A stretch of DNA of 64,000 bases from GCA-2726865 sp050053595 (GTDB lineage: Archaea > Thermoproteota > Bathyarchaeia > TCS64). This document shows, in pieces, positions 16,274 through 24,421 of this stretch. The position numbers were made by a program, and so were the translations under genes. The stretch covers positions 1-64,000 of the forward strand of contig JASFTK010000001.1 in assembly GCA_050053595.1 (NCBI GenBank), read 5' to 3'. The notes below the pieces were generated by a model. It ran no database searches and was not told where the DNA came from. It worked only from the letters and a program-made list of their open reading frames with translations. How positions within the stretch are numbered: the first letter of the stretch is position 1; every line of letters starts with the position of its first letter.

Positions 16274-16300
16274 AGCATCAACCGGGAGTAGGTTGATGCT
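16274..16300 (+). promoter_or_regulatory. Perfect 10-base inverted repeat upstream of the 16391 gene
   Basis: AGCATCAACC (16274-16283), a seven-base spacer, then GGTTGATGCT (16291-16300). It is a perfect 10-bp stem, located about 90 bases before the next start and 137 bases from the divergent gnd start. It could be an operator for a dimeric regulator or a hairpin in the leader. No known family was recognised. Confidence 0.45.
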
Positions 16301-16390
16301 ACACACAAACAGATTTTCCTTTGGAGTATTACAAAGCCGCCAGGGCGGGAGTCGATTTCAATGTCAATCTACATCAGGGGAGCGTAAAGG

Positions 16391-17293
16391 GTGGCAACTG
16401 TCAACCAAATCGACCAAGAGGTGCTGGCCTACAGCCTAGATGCATCCTCAGAGCTCCCGGCCTCCCCGGAGACAGTTATCGAGTCTCTCAAAGAGCTACA
16501 GGAGGGTCTCAACTCTGTATCCGCCCTCATCGACGAGGAGGAAAAAACCATCGACACATTCCTAGAATCATTGAAACGTGTAGCCCCCACAGTCTCGAAG
16601 ATCCCTTTGGAGCCCACCGCCCTGCCTAACTGGCTGGGGGAGATCGAGGGGGTCAGGGTGAGCCCTGAGGGGCTTCTGATACTCACAAGACCGGGGGGGG
16701 AGTTTGAGACCTTGGATATATCGGAATCCAGAGGTAGGGAGATCTTGGAGCCTTTACTCGAGGACCTCATGCCCAAACTGAGAGGTCTCCAGGAAGGCAC
16801 CTACAAGCTTCCCGAGACCCTTGCCAGGGAGACCCTTGAGGAGCCGGAACCGGAAGAAGAGGAGGTCCCTGAACCCGAAGTAACCATTGAAACCGTCGAA
16901 CATGAGGAGGAGTCAACCCCGGAGGAGCCCCCGGTACTCAAAGAACCGATTGAAAAGCCCATTGAGGAGTATATCCCGCCGACCCTCCCTGAGCCTGTCC
17001 CAGAAAGGGCACCCACCGGAACCCCTGACGAGAAAGTAGTTGAGACACCGACAGACATTGAGGCTCCCGAGAAGAAATCGGATGTCTTCCTCCGGAGATA
17101 CAGGGACAAGACAAGAAGGCGAAAGCATCGGATCTTATCAAAGATGGCTGAGATCAGGCGGGAAAGAGACCACATGGTTGAGAGGATGAGAACCGTCAGA
17201 AACAGATCTATCAGGATCCCGTTAGAGAAGCGGACAGGGGTGTTAGGTTTCTTGAAGAGACTTCTCTCCCGAGAGACCGAGGACGAAGACTAA
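16391..17293 (+). CDS. Hypothetical acidic protein with basic C-terminal helix, 300 aa
   Basis: Not recognised. A helical N-terminal half (residues about 1-65, repeated leucines and glutamates, coiled-coil-like) precedes a small folded segment (LGEIEGVRVSPEGLLILTR). A low-complexity linker rich in Glu and Pro covers about 145-225. The tail is strongly basic: FLRRYRDKTRRRKHRILSK, then RMRTVRNRSIRIPLEKR. There is no signal peptide or membrane helix. The layout, head, disordered acidic linker and basic tail, suggests a scaffold or nucleic-acid- or membrane-surface-binding protein. The GTG start has an AGGGGAG ribosome site. Confidence 0.7.
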   Translation: MATVNQIDQEVLAYSLDASSELPASPETVIESLKELQEGLNSVSALIDEEEKTIDTFLESLKRVAPTVSKIPLEPTALPNWLGEIEGVRVSPEGLLILTRPGGEFETLDISESRGREILEPLLEDLMPKLRGLQEGTYKLPETLARETLEEPEPEEEEVPEPEVTIETVEHEEESTPEEPPVLKEPIEKPIEEYIPPTLPEPVPERAPTGTPDEKVVETPTDIEAPEKKSDVFLRRYRDKTRRRKHRILSKMAEIRRERDHMVERMRTVRNRSIRIPLEKRTGVLGFLKRLLSRETEDED

Positions 17294-17362
17294 CAAAGGA
17301 TCATGGCTCTGGGGGTCTATTCTGGGGAAGACACATAAACGCTGGTTCTCAATAATAAACCA

Positions 17363-18007
17363 GTGTCAGATATGAGGTTGAAATGGTTGGGACACGCCAG
17401 TTGGAAGATCGATGCAGGCGATAAGACCCTCTACATTGACCCCTACCGGGGACGATACGACGAGGAGGCTGATCTTATCCTTGTAACCCACTCACATACT
17501 GATCACTGCGATCCCTCTAAGGTCGCTATGGTGAAAGGGGATAACACTGTGATTGTGGCCCCCGCTGATTGCGCCGATAAGATCGGGAGCCCCGTGAAGA
17601 GTCTCAAGCCAAGGGAGAAGGCTCAATTTGGGGAGATAGAGGTAGAGGCGGTGGAGGCCTACAATGTGAAGAGGTTCAGATCCCCTGGGGTGCCCTTCCA
17701 CCCGAAGGATCTGGGGGTTGGGTACATCATCAGAGCCGAGGGGAAAGCGGTCTACCATGTGGGGGATTCAGACTTCATCCCTGAGATGAAAGAGATTGAG
17801 GGGGTAGATGTGCTCCTGATCCCCAGCGGTGGGACTTACACCATGGACAACGAGGACGCCGCCGAGGCAGCGGTCGCTATCCACCCCAAGAAGGCAATCC
17901 CCATGCACATCTGGGACTCTGACCCAGGGGAGTTCAAGAGTCGGGTCGAGTCCGTATCAGGTATCCGAGTTGTGATCCTCAGGCCTGGGGATACCCACGA
18001 CCTCTAA
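17363..18007 (+). CDS. MBL-fold metal-dependent hydrolase (UPF0173-like)
   Basis: A 214-residue metallo-beta-lactamase-fold protein of the UPF0173/UlaG-like group. The metal motif is THSHTDHCD (HxHxDH), followed by further ligands in VYHVGDSDF and in PMHIWDSD. The N-terminus (RLKWLGHASWKI) is typical. Homologues are predicted hydrolases, some acting on phosphodiesters or lactones; the substrate here is unknown. The start is GTG at 17363, with an ATG three codons later as an alternative. The gene stands alone, convergent with the M20 gene. Confidence 0.88.
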   Translation: MSDMRLKWLGHASWKIDAGDKTLYIDPYRGRYDEEADLILVTHSHTDHCDPSKVAMVKGDNTVIVAPADCADKIGSPVKSLKPREKAQFGEIEVEAVEAYNVKRFRSPGVPFHPKDLGVGYIIRAEGKAVYHVGDSDFIPEMKEIEGVDVLLIPSGGTYTMDNEDAAEAAVAIHPKKAIPMHIWDSDPGEFKSRVESVSGIRVVILRPGDTHDL

Positions 18008-18047
18008 TTTTTTTATCATAATCTCCCCAAAAAAAGGAAAGGGGTAG

Positions 18048-19481
18048 TCAGTCTTTCTTGATCCACTGGTCTATCGGTGGCGTTGCGTCCGGCGGTAGTG
18101 GCGTCTTGTACTCCCTGCCTCCGAGTTTCTCTTTGTGCTCGTCCTGAGCCTTCTTCAACAGATCCGCCTTGGTCATGAGGTCCAGAGCGGCACCTACCAT
18201 GGTCTTCGCAGCGAAGATGAGGCTTTTATGGCCGATGCTCATGCCACAGGTTGCGACGGTGGTCCAGGAGTGACCCGGAGTGCCTAGGACGACACTGGTG
18301 GTCCCGAACTCGGTGGTGGGGAGGTTCCAACTCACGTCGGAGACATCGGTTGAGCCAGCGCTCACCTCGCCCTCATTGAAGGGGTCTAAGATGTCTGTGA
18401 CGAGGTCGACATCGACATATTTCTCCCAGTCAGGGACTTTCCGCTTTCTCAGACTGTCTAACTTATCCTGCTCCGACACCGTCTCCCCGATCTTCCTGGC
18501 GAACTCCAGCTCCTCCTCAGTATAGTCGGGAGTACCGACCTCCCGCATGTTCTCTATCACCAGCTCTGCGAGGGTCTTGTTAGGGAGTAAGTTGTAGATG
18601 GCCTTAGCCAACTCGACTTCAAGCTCTGTACCCGTCATGAGGGCCGCGCCTTTGGCGATGTTGATCACCCACTTGTAGATGTGATCCACCTGATCTCTCT
18701 CGGGGGCTCTCACCAGGTACCATACCCGGGCGTAGTCGGGGACGACGTTGGGTTGTCCTCCGCCTTCCTCGATGACATAGTGGATCCTTGCCTTCTCGAT
18801 AATGTGCTCCCGCATGTAGTTGACGCCCATGTTCATCAGCTCGACAGCGTCCAAGGCGCTCCGCCCCTGCTCAGGGCTCCCTGCGGCGTGGGCTGTCTTG
18901 CCGTGGAAGTGGAACTTCACCGAGTTGTTCGCGTTGCTGCTACCCAGGCTGGCGGTGTTCATGCTGCTGGGGTGGTGGCTGAGGCAGGCATCGACTCCAT
19001 CGAAGATCCCCTCCCTTACCATCCAGACCTTGCCGCTCAGCATCTCCTCAGCTGGGCAGCCAAAGAACTTGATGGTCCCGGGTATCCCCTCGGCCTCCAT
19101 CACAGCCCTCACAGCTAAGGCACAGGCAAGTCCTGTGGTCCCGTGGATGTTGTGCCCGCACCCGTGGCCTGGCGCCCCCTCTCTCAAGGGGTCCTTATAG
19201 GGGACTGCTTTGTTGCTGATGCCTGGGAGGGCGTCGTACTCCCCCATGATCCCGATCACGGGCTTGCCTTTACCCCAGGTCGCCACGAAAGCGGTGGGGA
19301 TGTCGGCGACCCCGCGCTCGACCTCGAATCCGTGTCCCTCCAGCTCGTCGGCTAGTAGCTTGGATGACTTGAACTCTACAAAGCCGAGTTCGGCGTACTC
19401 CCATATAGTGTCACTGATCTCGATGAGCCTCTCCTTATTCTCCTCGATCCAGCTCCATGCATTACCTTTAACGTCAGACAT
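18048..19481 (-). CDS. M20-family amidohydrolase, AbgB-like
   Basis: A 477-residue metal-dependent amidohydrolase close to the AbgB type (p-aminobenzoyl-glutamate hydrolase subunit). The metal centre motifs are visible: MGEYDALPGISN, GHGCGHNIHGTTG, CPAEEMLSGKVWM and LSHHPSS, with the last-domain histidine near GTPGHSW. The dimerisation domain contains HFHGKTAHAAGSPEQGRSALDAVELM. Substrates of the family are N-acyl or peptide amides; the cytosolic enzyme would release free amino acids. The start is ATG with divergent spacing to the upstream hypothetical gene. Confidence 0.88.
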   Translation of the reverse strand: MSDVKGNAWSWIEENKERLIEISDTIWEYAELGFVEFKSSKLLADELEGHGFEVERGVADIPTAFVATWGKGKPVIGIMGEYDALPGISNKAVPYKDPLREGAPGHGCGHNIHGTTGLACALAVRAVMEAEGIPGTIKFFGCPAEEMLSGKVWMVREGIFDGVDACLSHHPSSMNTASLGSSNANNSVKFHFHGKTAHAAGSPEQGRSALDAVELMNMGVNYMREHIIEKARIHYVIEEGGGQPNVVPDYARVWYLVRAPERDQVDHIYKWVINIAKGAALMTGTELEVELAKAIYNLLPNKTLAELVIENMREVGTPDYTEEELEFARKIGETVSEQDKLDSLRKRKVPDWEKYVDVDLVTDILDPFNEGEVSAGSTDVSDVSWNLPTTEFGTTSVVLGTPGHSWTTVATCGMSIGHKSLIFAAKTMVGAALDLMTKADLLKKAQDEHKEKLGGREYKTPLPPDATPPIDQWIKKD

Positions 19482-19538
19482 ATCGGATCCTATCTTGTAT
19501 ATCGGTAATCGTATTTATGATGTGTTGAAAATTGGGGA

Positions 19539-20081
19539 TCAATCTGGTTCAAGGCCTAATATACGCTCCAGCTCCCCTCTCCCGATGATCCTATATGCAG
19601 GGTAGTAGGCTTCCCGGTACTCTCGGGAGTGGTGGTGGGGGCGGGGTCCGTACTGCCGTAGCTCTGCGTTCAGGGTCTCCAGCTCCTCCAGATTGACCTC
19701 TATGACCCCAGAAGCGACAAGCCCATTGAAGATATCCCACACCTCCGCAAACTCTATTGGGTCTCCCTTCTCCTTTGCCGTCTCGATCATAGCGGAATAC
19801 AATTCCTCTAAGGGCAATGTTTGCCGCAGATATGGCCTGAGGTTCACCCGGAACATGGATCCGTCGGGTGGGATCTTCTCCAGTAAAGGCTCCTCAGGAT
19901 GTTCTTCGAGGTCAAGGGAGGCGGCCTCCTCCTCAAGCCTCCGACCTGCCCCCTCCCCTATGATATGTCCCACTCCGAAAACCCCTTGATAGAGGAGCTT
20001 GTAAAAGTCGGTAGCTCTCATACAAGGTCTCCACTGAAAGTGCTCCCTTATCAGGGCCTCAACCTGGCTCCGATCGACCAT
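19539..20081 (-). CDS. Conserved hypothetical protein, 180 aa
   Basis: A soluble 180-residue protein without a named domain that I can recall. Distinct segments are YKLLYQGVFGVGHIIGEGAGRRLEEE, with a Gly-His pair that looks like an active-site loop, MFRVNLRPYLRQTLPLEELYSAMI in the middle, and the histidine-rich PRPHHHSREYREAYYPAYRII near the C-terminus. The strong motifs suggest an enzyme or ligand-binding protein with relatives in other prokaryotes. ATG start; monocistronic, 57 bases after the M20 gene start region. Confidence 0.75.
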   Translation of the reverse strand: MVDRSQVEALIREHFQWRPCMRATDFYKLLYQGVFGVGHIIGEGAGRRLEEEAASLDLEEHPEEPLLEKIPPDGSMFRVNLRPYLRQTLPLEELYSAMIETAKEKGDPIEFAEVWDIFNGLVASGVIEVNLEELETLNAELRQYGPRPHHHSREYREAYYPAYRIIGRGELERILGLEPD

Positions 20082-20299
20082 ACCGGATACGATATGTTGG
20101 CGTACGGATAAAAAATAGGTTAGCCCTTGGTGATTATATTTGAGGAGCTTATCGCTGTCAGCCCTTCTCTAGAAGGGCGATGGCATCGGTGAAGATGAAA
20201 GAGTTGAGGGTCGAACTGGAAGAATAACCATCATTCTCTCTACCTCATGCCAAGGCTTTTTTCCATATCGAGATATGGAGAGCTTGGGGACCGGCTGTT

Positions 20300-21136
20300 A
20301 TGAATAGACTGGAGAGTAGGGTGGCCATCATCACAGGGGGCGCGAGTGGCATAGGGGAGGCTATGGCGAGGTTGTTCGTCAGTGAGGGGGCATCGGTTCT
20401 CATCGCCGATGTCCAAGATCGGAAAGGCCGAGAGTTGATGGAGACACTGGGTACCAGAGCTTCCTATATCCACGCTGATGTCTCTGTCGAGGGGGATGTT
20501 GAGGCTGCCATCGCTGTCACGCTCAGTGAGTATGGACGGCTGGACTGTATGTTCAACAATGCAGGTATAGCTGGCCCCACAGGGCTCATCGAATCGGTCA
20601 CTGTGGAGGAGTTTGATGAGGCAGTAGCGGTACTCCTCCGTGGGGTATTCCTAGGGATAAAACACGCAGCCCCGGTTATGAAACAGCAAGGGCGAGGGAG
20701 CATCATCAACACAGCAAGCATCGCCGGCCTCCGTACCGGCTACGGCAACCACATATATAGTGCTGCGAAGGCGGGGGTTATCCAGTTGACCCGGTCTGTT
20801 GCCATGGAGTTAGGGGAGAGCGGTGTCAGGGTCAACTGCATCCTCCCAGGATTCATCCCCACCCCCATGATCGGGAGAGCCAGAGGCCTCACCATAGAGG
20901 AGGCCGATGACAAGTTAGAGGAGATAAAAGAGGTCTTTACGGACGCCCAGCCCCTGAAGCGGCCAGGGCTCCCTGAGGATATCGCCAAGGCGGCGCTCTG
21001 GCTTGCCACCGACGAGTCCAGCTTCGTCAATGGTCACGCCCTTGTCGTCGATGGAGGGGTAAGCGGCGGGAGGATGTGGTCCGACTATCAGGAAGCCTTG
21101 GAGAGTCTCAGGGAGACTTTGGGTTTAGACCAGTGA
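20300..21136 (+). CDS. Short-chain dehydrogenase/reductase
   Basis: A 278-residue NAD(P)-dependent oxidoreductase of the classical SDR family. The cofactor motif is TGGASGIGEAMARLF, the acidic end of strand two (LIADVQDRKGRE) favours NAD, NNAGIAGP is the structural motif, and the catalytic Ser-Tyr-Lys is in NTASIAGLRT and YSAAKAG. The C-terminal region PGFIPTPMIG and VDGGVSGGRMWSDY is standard. The alcohol or ketone substrate is unknown. The methyltransferase gene follows after 19 bases on the same strand. Confidence 0.92.
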   Translation: MNRLESRVAIITGGASGIGEAMARLFVSEGASVLIADVQDRKGRELMETLGTRASYIHADVSVEGDVEAAIAVTLSEYGRLDCMFNNAGIAGPTGLIESVTVEEFDEAVAVLLRGVFLGIKHAAPVMKQQGRGSIINTASIAGLRTGYGNHIYSAAKAGVIQLTRSVAMELGESGVRVNCILPGFIPTPMIGRARGLTIEEADDKLEEIKEVFTDAQPLKRPGLPEDIAKAALWLATDESSFVNGHALVVDGGVSGGRMWSDYQEALESLRETLGLDQ

Positions 21137-21155
21137 ATGACGGGAAGAGACCGGG

Positions 21156-21890
21156 TTGAACGATAGGGGTGGACTGGAAGACCAAAAAGTGCTCCCAGTC
21201 CCAAGGTCGAAAAGGGAAGCCAGAAGGTTCTACGACAGCATAAGCGGCATATACGACGCCCTCTCGGCTCTTTTCGAGCGTAAAAATACAGAGAAAGCCA
21301 TCGAATTGTCACCCCTGAGCTGGGGTGAGACGGTCATTGACATCGGTTTCGGTACAGGGTACTCCCTCCAGAGGATATCCGAGAAGGCTGGACCCGGTGA
21401 GGTTATGGGGCTGGATCTCTCTCCCGGGATGGTCCGGCAGACCCTCGCACGACTGGGTAGAGCGGGTATCGAGGGTGTCAACCTCGTTATAGGTGACGCG
21501 GCATGCCTTCCTTGGAGGGACGAGGTCTTGGACGCGGCTTTCATGGGGTTCACCTTGGAACTCTTTGACACCCCTGAGATACCGGTCGTCCTGGGCGAGG
21601 TCCGTCGGGTTCTGAAGGATGGGGGGCGGTTCAGCATTACCTCCTTGTCCAGGGAGAAGAAGACCTTGATGTTGAGGGTCTACGAATGGGCTCACGGACA
21701 TTGGCCTGCGAAGCTGGACTGTAGACCGATCTACGTAGAGCAATCGATGGAGGAGGCTGGATTCGAGATTATAGAATCAGAGAGGTCCGGGATGATGGGT
21801 CTACCTGTCAAGATCATAGTCGCTGAGAAGGGTCGCGAGGGCTCGAAATATCTGGGCGGATTCAGGAGAGTTGGCTATTCAGGTCTCTAA
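21156..21890 (+). CDS. Class I SAM-dependent methyltransferase (UbiE-like)
   Basis: A 244-residue Rossmann-fold methyltransferase. Motif I is TVIDIGFGTGYSLQ, followed by VMGLDLSPGMV, a motif II region GDAACLPWRDEVLDAAFMGFTLEL and VLKDGGRFSI. The N-terminal RRFYDSISGIYDAL is typical of UbiE/COQ5-type enzymes that methylate quinones, lipids or small molecules. The start is TTG at 21156, 19 bases after the SDR gene, so probably one operon. Its last 29 bases overlap the convergent HC2-like gene. Confidence 0.88.
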   Translation: MNDRGGLEDQKVLPVPRSKREARRFYDSISGIYDALSALFERKNTEKAIELSPLSWGETVIDIGFGTGYSLQRISEKAGPGEVMGLDLSPGMVRQTLARLGRAGIEGVNLVIGDAACLPWRDEVLDAAFMGFTLELFDTPEIPVVLGEVRRVLKDGGRFSITSLSREKKTLMLRVYEWAHGHWPAKLDCRPIYVEQSMEEAGFEIIESERSGMMGLPVKIIVAEKGREGSKYLGGFRRVGYSGL

Positions 21891-22278
21891 GCTCGGTCTC
21901 AGCGTTGTCTATTAACTCTCTGAGCTTCTTTATCCTCCATCGGATCCTCGCGTTGATGAAATTATCAACGTCATCGGATTCCTCCACCCTCGGGCACAGC
22001 ACCACGGAGGCATCCAAGGTGTCTTGAGTCTCTCCCAGTACTTCGGGCAAGTCTCGACTGAAGAGCCTGTTCCACCGGTCATCATCCTCACCCCTCTGCA
22101 CGATCAGCTTCACACGGTCTCGGCATCTCTCGCATCCCATGAGGTGTATGAGGATCTCACGCTCCGTCTCGAGGTCGATAATGAAAGATGCGTACTCACC
22201 TCGCAGCTCTAGGAGCTTGACTCCTTCACACCCTTCGTCCAGTCCGTTTGCAGGGACTCCTCCCTCATTGGAGTTCAA
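21862..22278 (-). CDS. Hypothetical protein with H-x3-C-x2-C (zf-HC2-like) motif
   Basis: A 138-residue protein. The stretch LETEREILIHLMGCERCRDRVKLI holds a His-x3-Cys-x2-Cys arrangement as in anti-sigma-type zf-HC2 modules, which usually bind zinc. The C-terminal third is a predicted coiled coil (RIRWRIKKLRELIDNAETELRDLNS). No membrane segment is present, so it is not a typical membrane anti-sigma factor, and archaea lack sigma factors. It overlaps the methyltransferase 3' end by 29 bases, tail to tail. Function unknown. Confidence 0.65.
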   Translation of the reverse strand: MNSNEGGVPANGLDEGCEGVKLLELRGEYASFIIDLETEREILIHLMGCERCRDRVKLIVQRGEDDDRWNRLFSRDLPEVLGETQDTLDASVVLCPRVEESDDVDNFINARIRWRIKKLRELIDNAETELRDLNSQLS

Positions 22279-22345
22279 TGATCGCCCACATTTTGGACTG
22301 CTGAAGAGGGGTTAAAAAACCATTTTAGAAAAAATTGGATGAGAG

Positions 22346-23776
22346 TTACCAATCGGATTCCCGGTCGAGCCAACCTTGGGTGTCGGGTGGTATCTTGTCC
22401 CAGTCCCTGACGTAGTCCTTGACCTTCTCAGCGAGCTTGACCGTCTGGTCATAGCCCTGTTCCTCGATGAACGCCTGTATCTCCTCAGGGGTCTTCCTCT
22501 TCGCAGGCCACTCTTCCGCGTTGGCGACCCTGAAAAGGAATCGCGCATAATTGACCGCAGCGAGCCTCAGATAGTCCTGCTCTACCTTGTCGACAGTGTC
22601 GTATTTTGTGTGACCGTAACCTCTGCCTGTGCGGCTCCTCCTGGCCTCGGGGTCTCCGCCACTCCCGCAGGGTACACTCTTCAGGAAGAAGGGCCAGTGG
22701 TCGCTGTAGGGGCTCACCCTCTGGTCTATGGGCATATCGGCGTTCATCTCAGCAGCCCACTCCTTTAAGAGGGGCTCAAGTTCGGGGAAGTCGTGGAAAG
22801 TGACACCTTTCTTCCCCGCTCTCCCACCGGAGTCAAGGTTGAGCATGAACCTGAGGTCGTCCATCTCATCCCCGTGCACTGCGACGTAGTTGTAGGAGCC
22901 GAAGAGGCCGATCTCCTCTGCGCCGAAGCAGACGAGTCTCACCCTGCGCTTAAGTTCATCCCTCACATCCCATAGGACCCTGGCGATCTCCATCACCGTA
23001 ACCGCCCCGGAGGCGGGGTCAACAGCACCCTGGCTGATGTCATGACCGTCGTAGTGGCTCCCCACAACCACGTACTCCTCATCCACGGGTTCATCAGGAC
23101 CCACGTCACAGATGACATTGTAGGTCTCGACCTCCATGTTCTTGTCCGTGGTCCTGATCTTGACGGTGACCTCGTCCTCCCGCTCCAGCAGCCTCACCAA
23201 GAAGCAGCCCTCCTCATGACCGATACCCACCGCCGGTATGATGGGGCTTATGCCGCCAGTCGGGGGGCCGTAGGCGGGGTAATGGTTCATGAATATCCAA
23301 CCCGCCGCGCCAGCCAGGATGCTCCGCATATATTTCTCTGTCCTGTGGAGGAACCTAGTCATCCCGAGGGGGTTCCGGCTAGTCACTAAGACGATGTTCC
23401 CCTCGATCTCATCCTTCCGCTTCTCATAGTCCTCTATCGCCCCATCCCCAAGATATACCAGCTTCCCCTCTACTTCACCCCTTATTCCCAAGGGAAGAGA
23501 GATGACATCGAACTTCTTCTTGATGGGGCTGGTGACTTTGAGGGAGGCTTTCCCCCTTTTCCATCCTGGGATGTTGTAGGTCTCGTATCGGGCGTTCTTG
23601 ATGCCATACTCCTTGAGCTTCTTAACCATGAATTTGACGGAACCGAGATCCCCCTCAGTCCCAGGGAACCTGCTACCATAGACATCGCAGAGGGTCTTCA
23701 GGTTGTCCATTGGCTCAGAGGAGGTGTAAACCTCGGCGGCAATCTTCTTATCGACTTTCAGATATGGGTTGTCCAT
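22346..23776 (-). CDS. M28-family metallopeptidase with inserted PA-like domain (copy 1)
   Basis: A 476-residue zinc aminopeptidase of family M28. Metal ligands: SHYDGHD with AVDPASGAV, the catalytic pair in FGAEEIGLFGS, NLDSGGRAG, and the last histidine in GRGYGHTKYDTVDKVE. An inserted protease-associated-like domain lies between (GEVEGKLVYLGDGAIEDYEKRKDEIEGNIVLV). No signal peptide is visible, so it appears cytosolic. It is a clear paralogue of the gene at 24422-25870 and would trim N-terminal residues from imported peptides. A TATA element lies at 23812-23828. Confidence 0.9.
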   Translation of the reverse strand: MDNPYLKVDKKIAAEVYTSSEPMDNLKTLCDVYGSRFPGTEGDLGSVKFMVKKLKEYGIKNARYETYNIPGWKRGKASLKVTSPIKKKFDVISLPLGIRGEVEGKLVYLGDGAIEDYEKRKDEIEGNIVLVTSRNPLGMTRFLHRTEKYMRSILAGAAGWIFMNHYPAYGPPTGGISPIIPAVGIGHEEGCFLVRLLEREDEVTVKIRTTDKNMEVETYNVICDVGPDEPVDEEYVVVGSHYDGHDISQGAVDPASGAVTVMEIARVLWDVRDELKRRVRLVCFGAEEIGLFGSYNYVAVHGDEMDDLRFMLNLDSGGRAGKKGVTFHDFPELEPLLKEWAAEMNADMPIDQRVSPYSDHWPFFLKSVPCGSGGDPEARRSRTGRGYGHTKYDTVDKVEQDYLRLAAVNYARFLFRVANAEEWPAKRKTPEEIQAFIEEQGYDQTVKLAEKVKDYVRDWDKIPPDTQGWLDRESDW

Positions 23777-23811
23777 CTAAGTTTCACCTTGAAGATAAAC
23801 CATTGAAGGTG

Positions 23812-23828
23812 GATATATAATATAAACC
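23812..23828 (-). promoter_or_regulatory. TATA element upstream of M28 copy 1
   Basis: On the minus strand GGTTTATATTATATATC forms an extended AT-rich TATA region about 36-52 bases before the ATG at 23776, clearly different from the GC-rich surroundings. Expected transcription start near 23795. Confidence 0.55.
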
Positions 23829-23983
23829 CCGAATGGACAGAAGACTTCGACTCCCAGCGTTCGGTTTACTAAAAGGAGCCCCCCGTAGAAGGGTGGCTGT
23901 GGTCGTTGGCTCTGAAAGCCGCCGGATAGCGCGTCTGGGTTGATAGCTACGTGGGTTGTAGCCTGTAGAAAAACGTTGATGGG

Positions 23984-24355
23984 TCAGTAGAATTTCTGTA
24001 TCTCGATGACGTAGCCCTCTGGGTCCTCCAGTAGGAAGATGCGTAGGTTCAGCTCTTCGTTGTCGTGGGGCTCGCTCAGGGTCTCCACACCATGGCTCCT
24101 GAGGTGATGGTACCAAGCATCAGGATCGTCCACCACAACAGTGAGCATCACGGGCTTGTCCATAGTGGGCTTATGGTAACCGACATTGCCGTCGACGCAC
24201 CCCACATAGGCGTCCTCCGCCACCTTGAAGATCTTCGCCCACCCTTGGTCGGTGGTGAGTTCGAAGCCCATGACCCCTCCGTAGAACTCGGAGGCTTTCT
24301 CTAGGTCATCGTAGTAGAAGAATGTGATCAGTCCGTTGACACTTGGATTGTCCAT
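23984..24355 (-). CDS. VOC (glyoxalase/bleomycin-resistance fold) protein
   Basis: A 123-residue vicinal-oxygen-chelate protein with the two beta-alpha-beta-beta-beta modules expected: INGLITFFYYDDLEKASEFYGGVMGFEL, and MLTVVVDDPDAWYHHLRSHGVE with EDPEGYVIEIQKFY. The C-terminal glutamate in VIEIQ is the usual metal ligand; the N-terminal histidine position is not clear. Members include lyases, isomerases and dioxygenases. It sits between two M28 paralogues on the same strand, suggesting a shared transcript or duplicated locus. The substrate is unknown. Confidence 0.85.
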   Translation of the reverse strand: MDNPSVNGLITFFYYDDLEKASEFYGGVMGFELTTDQGWAKIFKVAEDAYVGCVDGNVGYHKPTMDKPVMLTVVVDDPDAWYHHLRSHGVETLSEPHDNEELNLRIFLLEDPEGYVIEIQKFY

Positions 24356-24421
24356 GTTAGCCAGTCCCCTGTGAGGGTTAAAGAAACTAACCCCTGCAGA
24401 CTCGTGGTGTATAAAAAGGGG

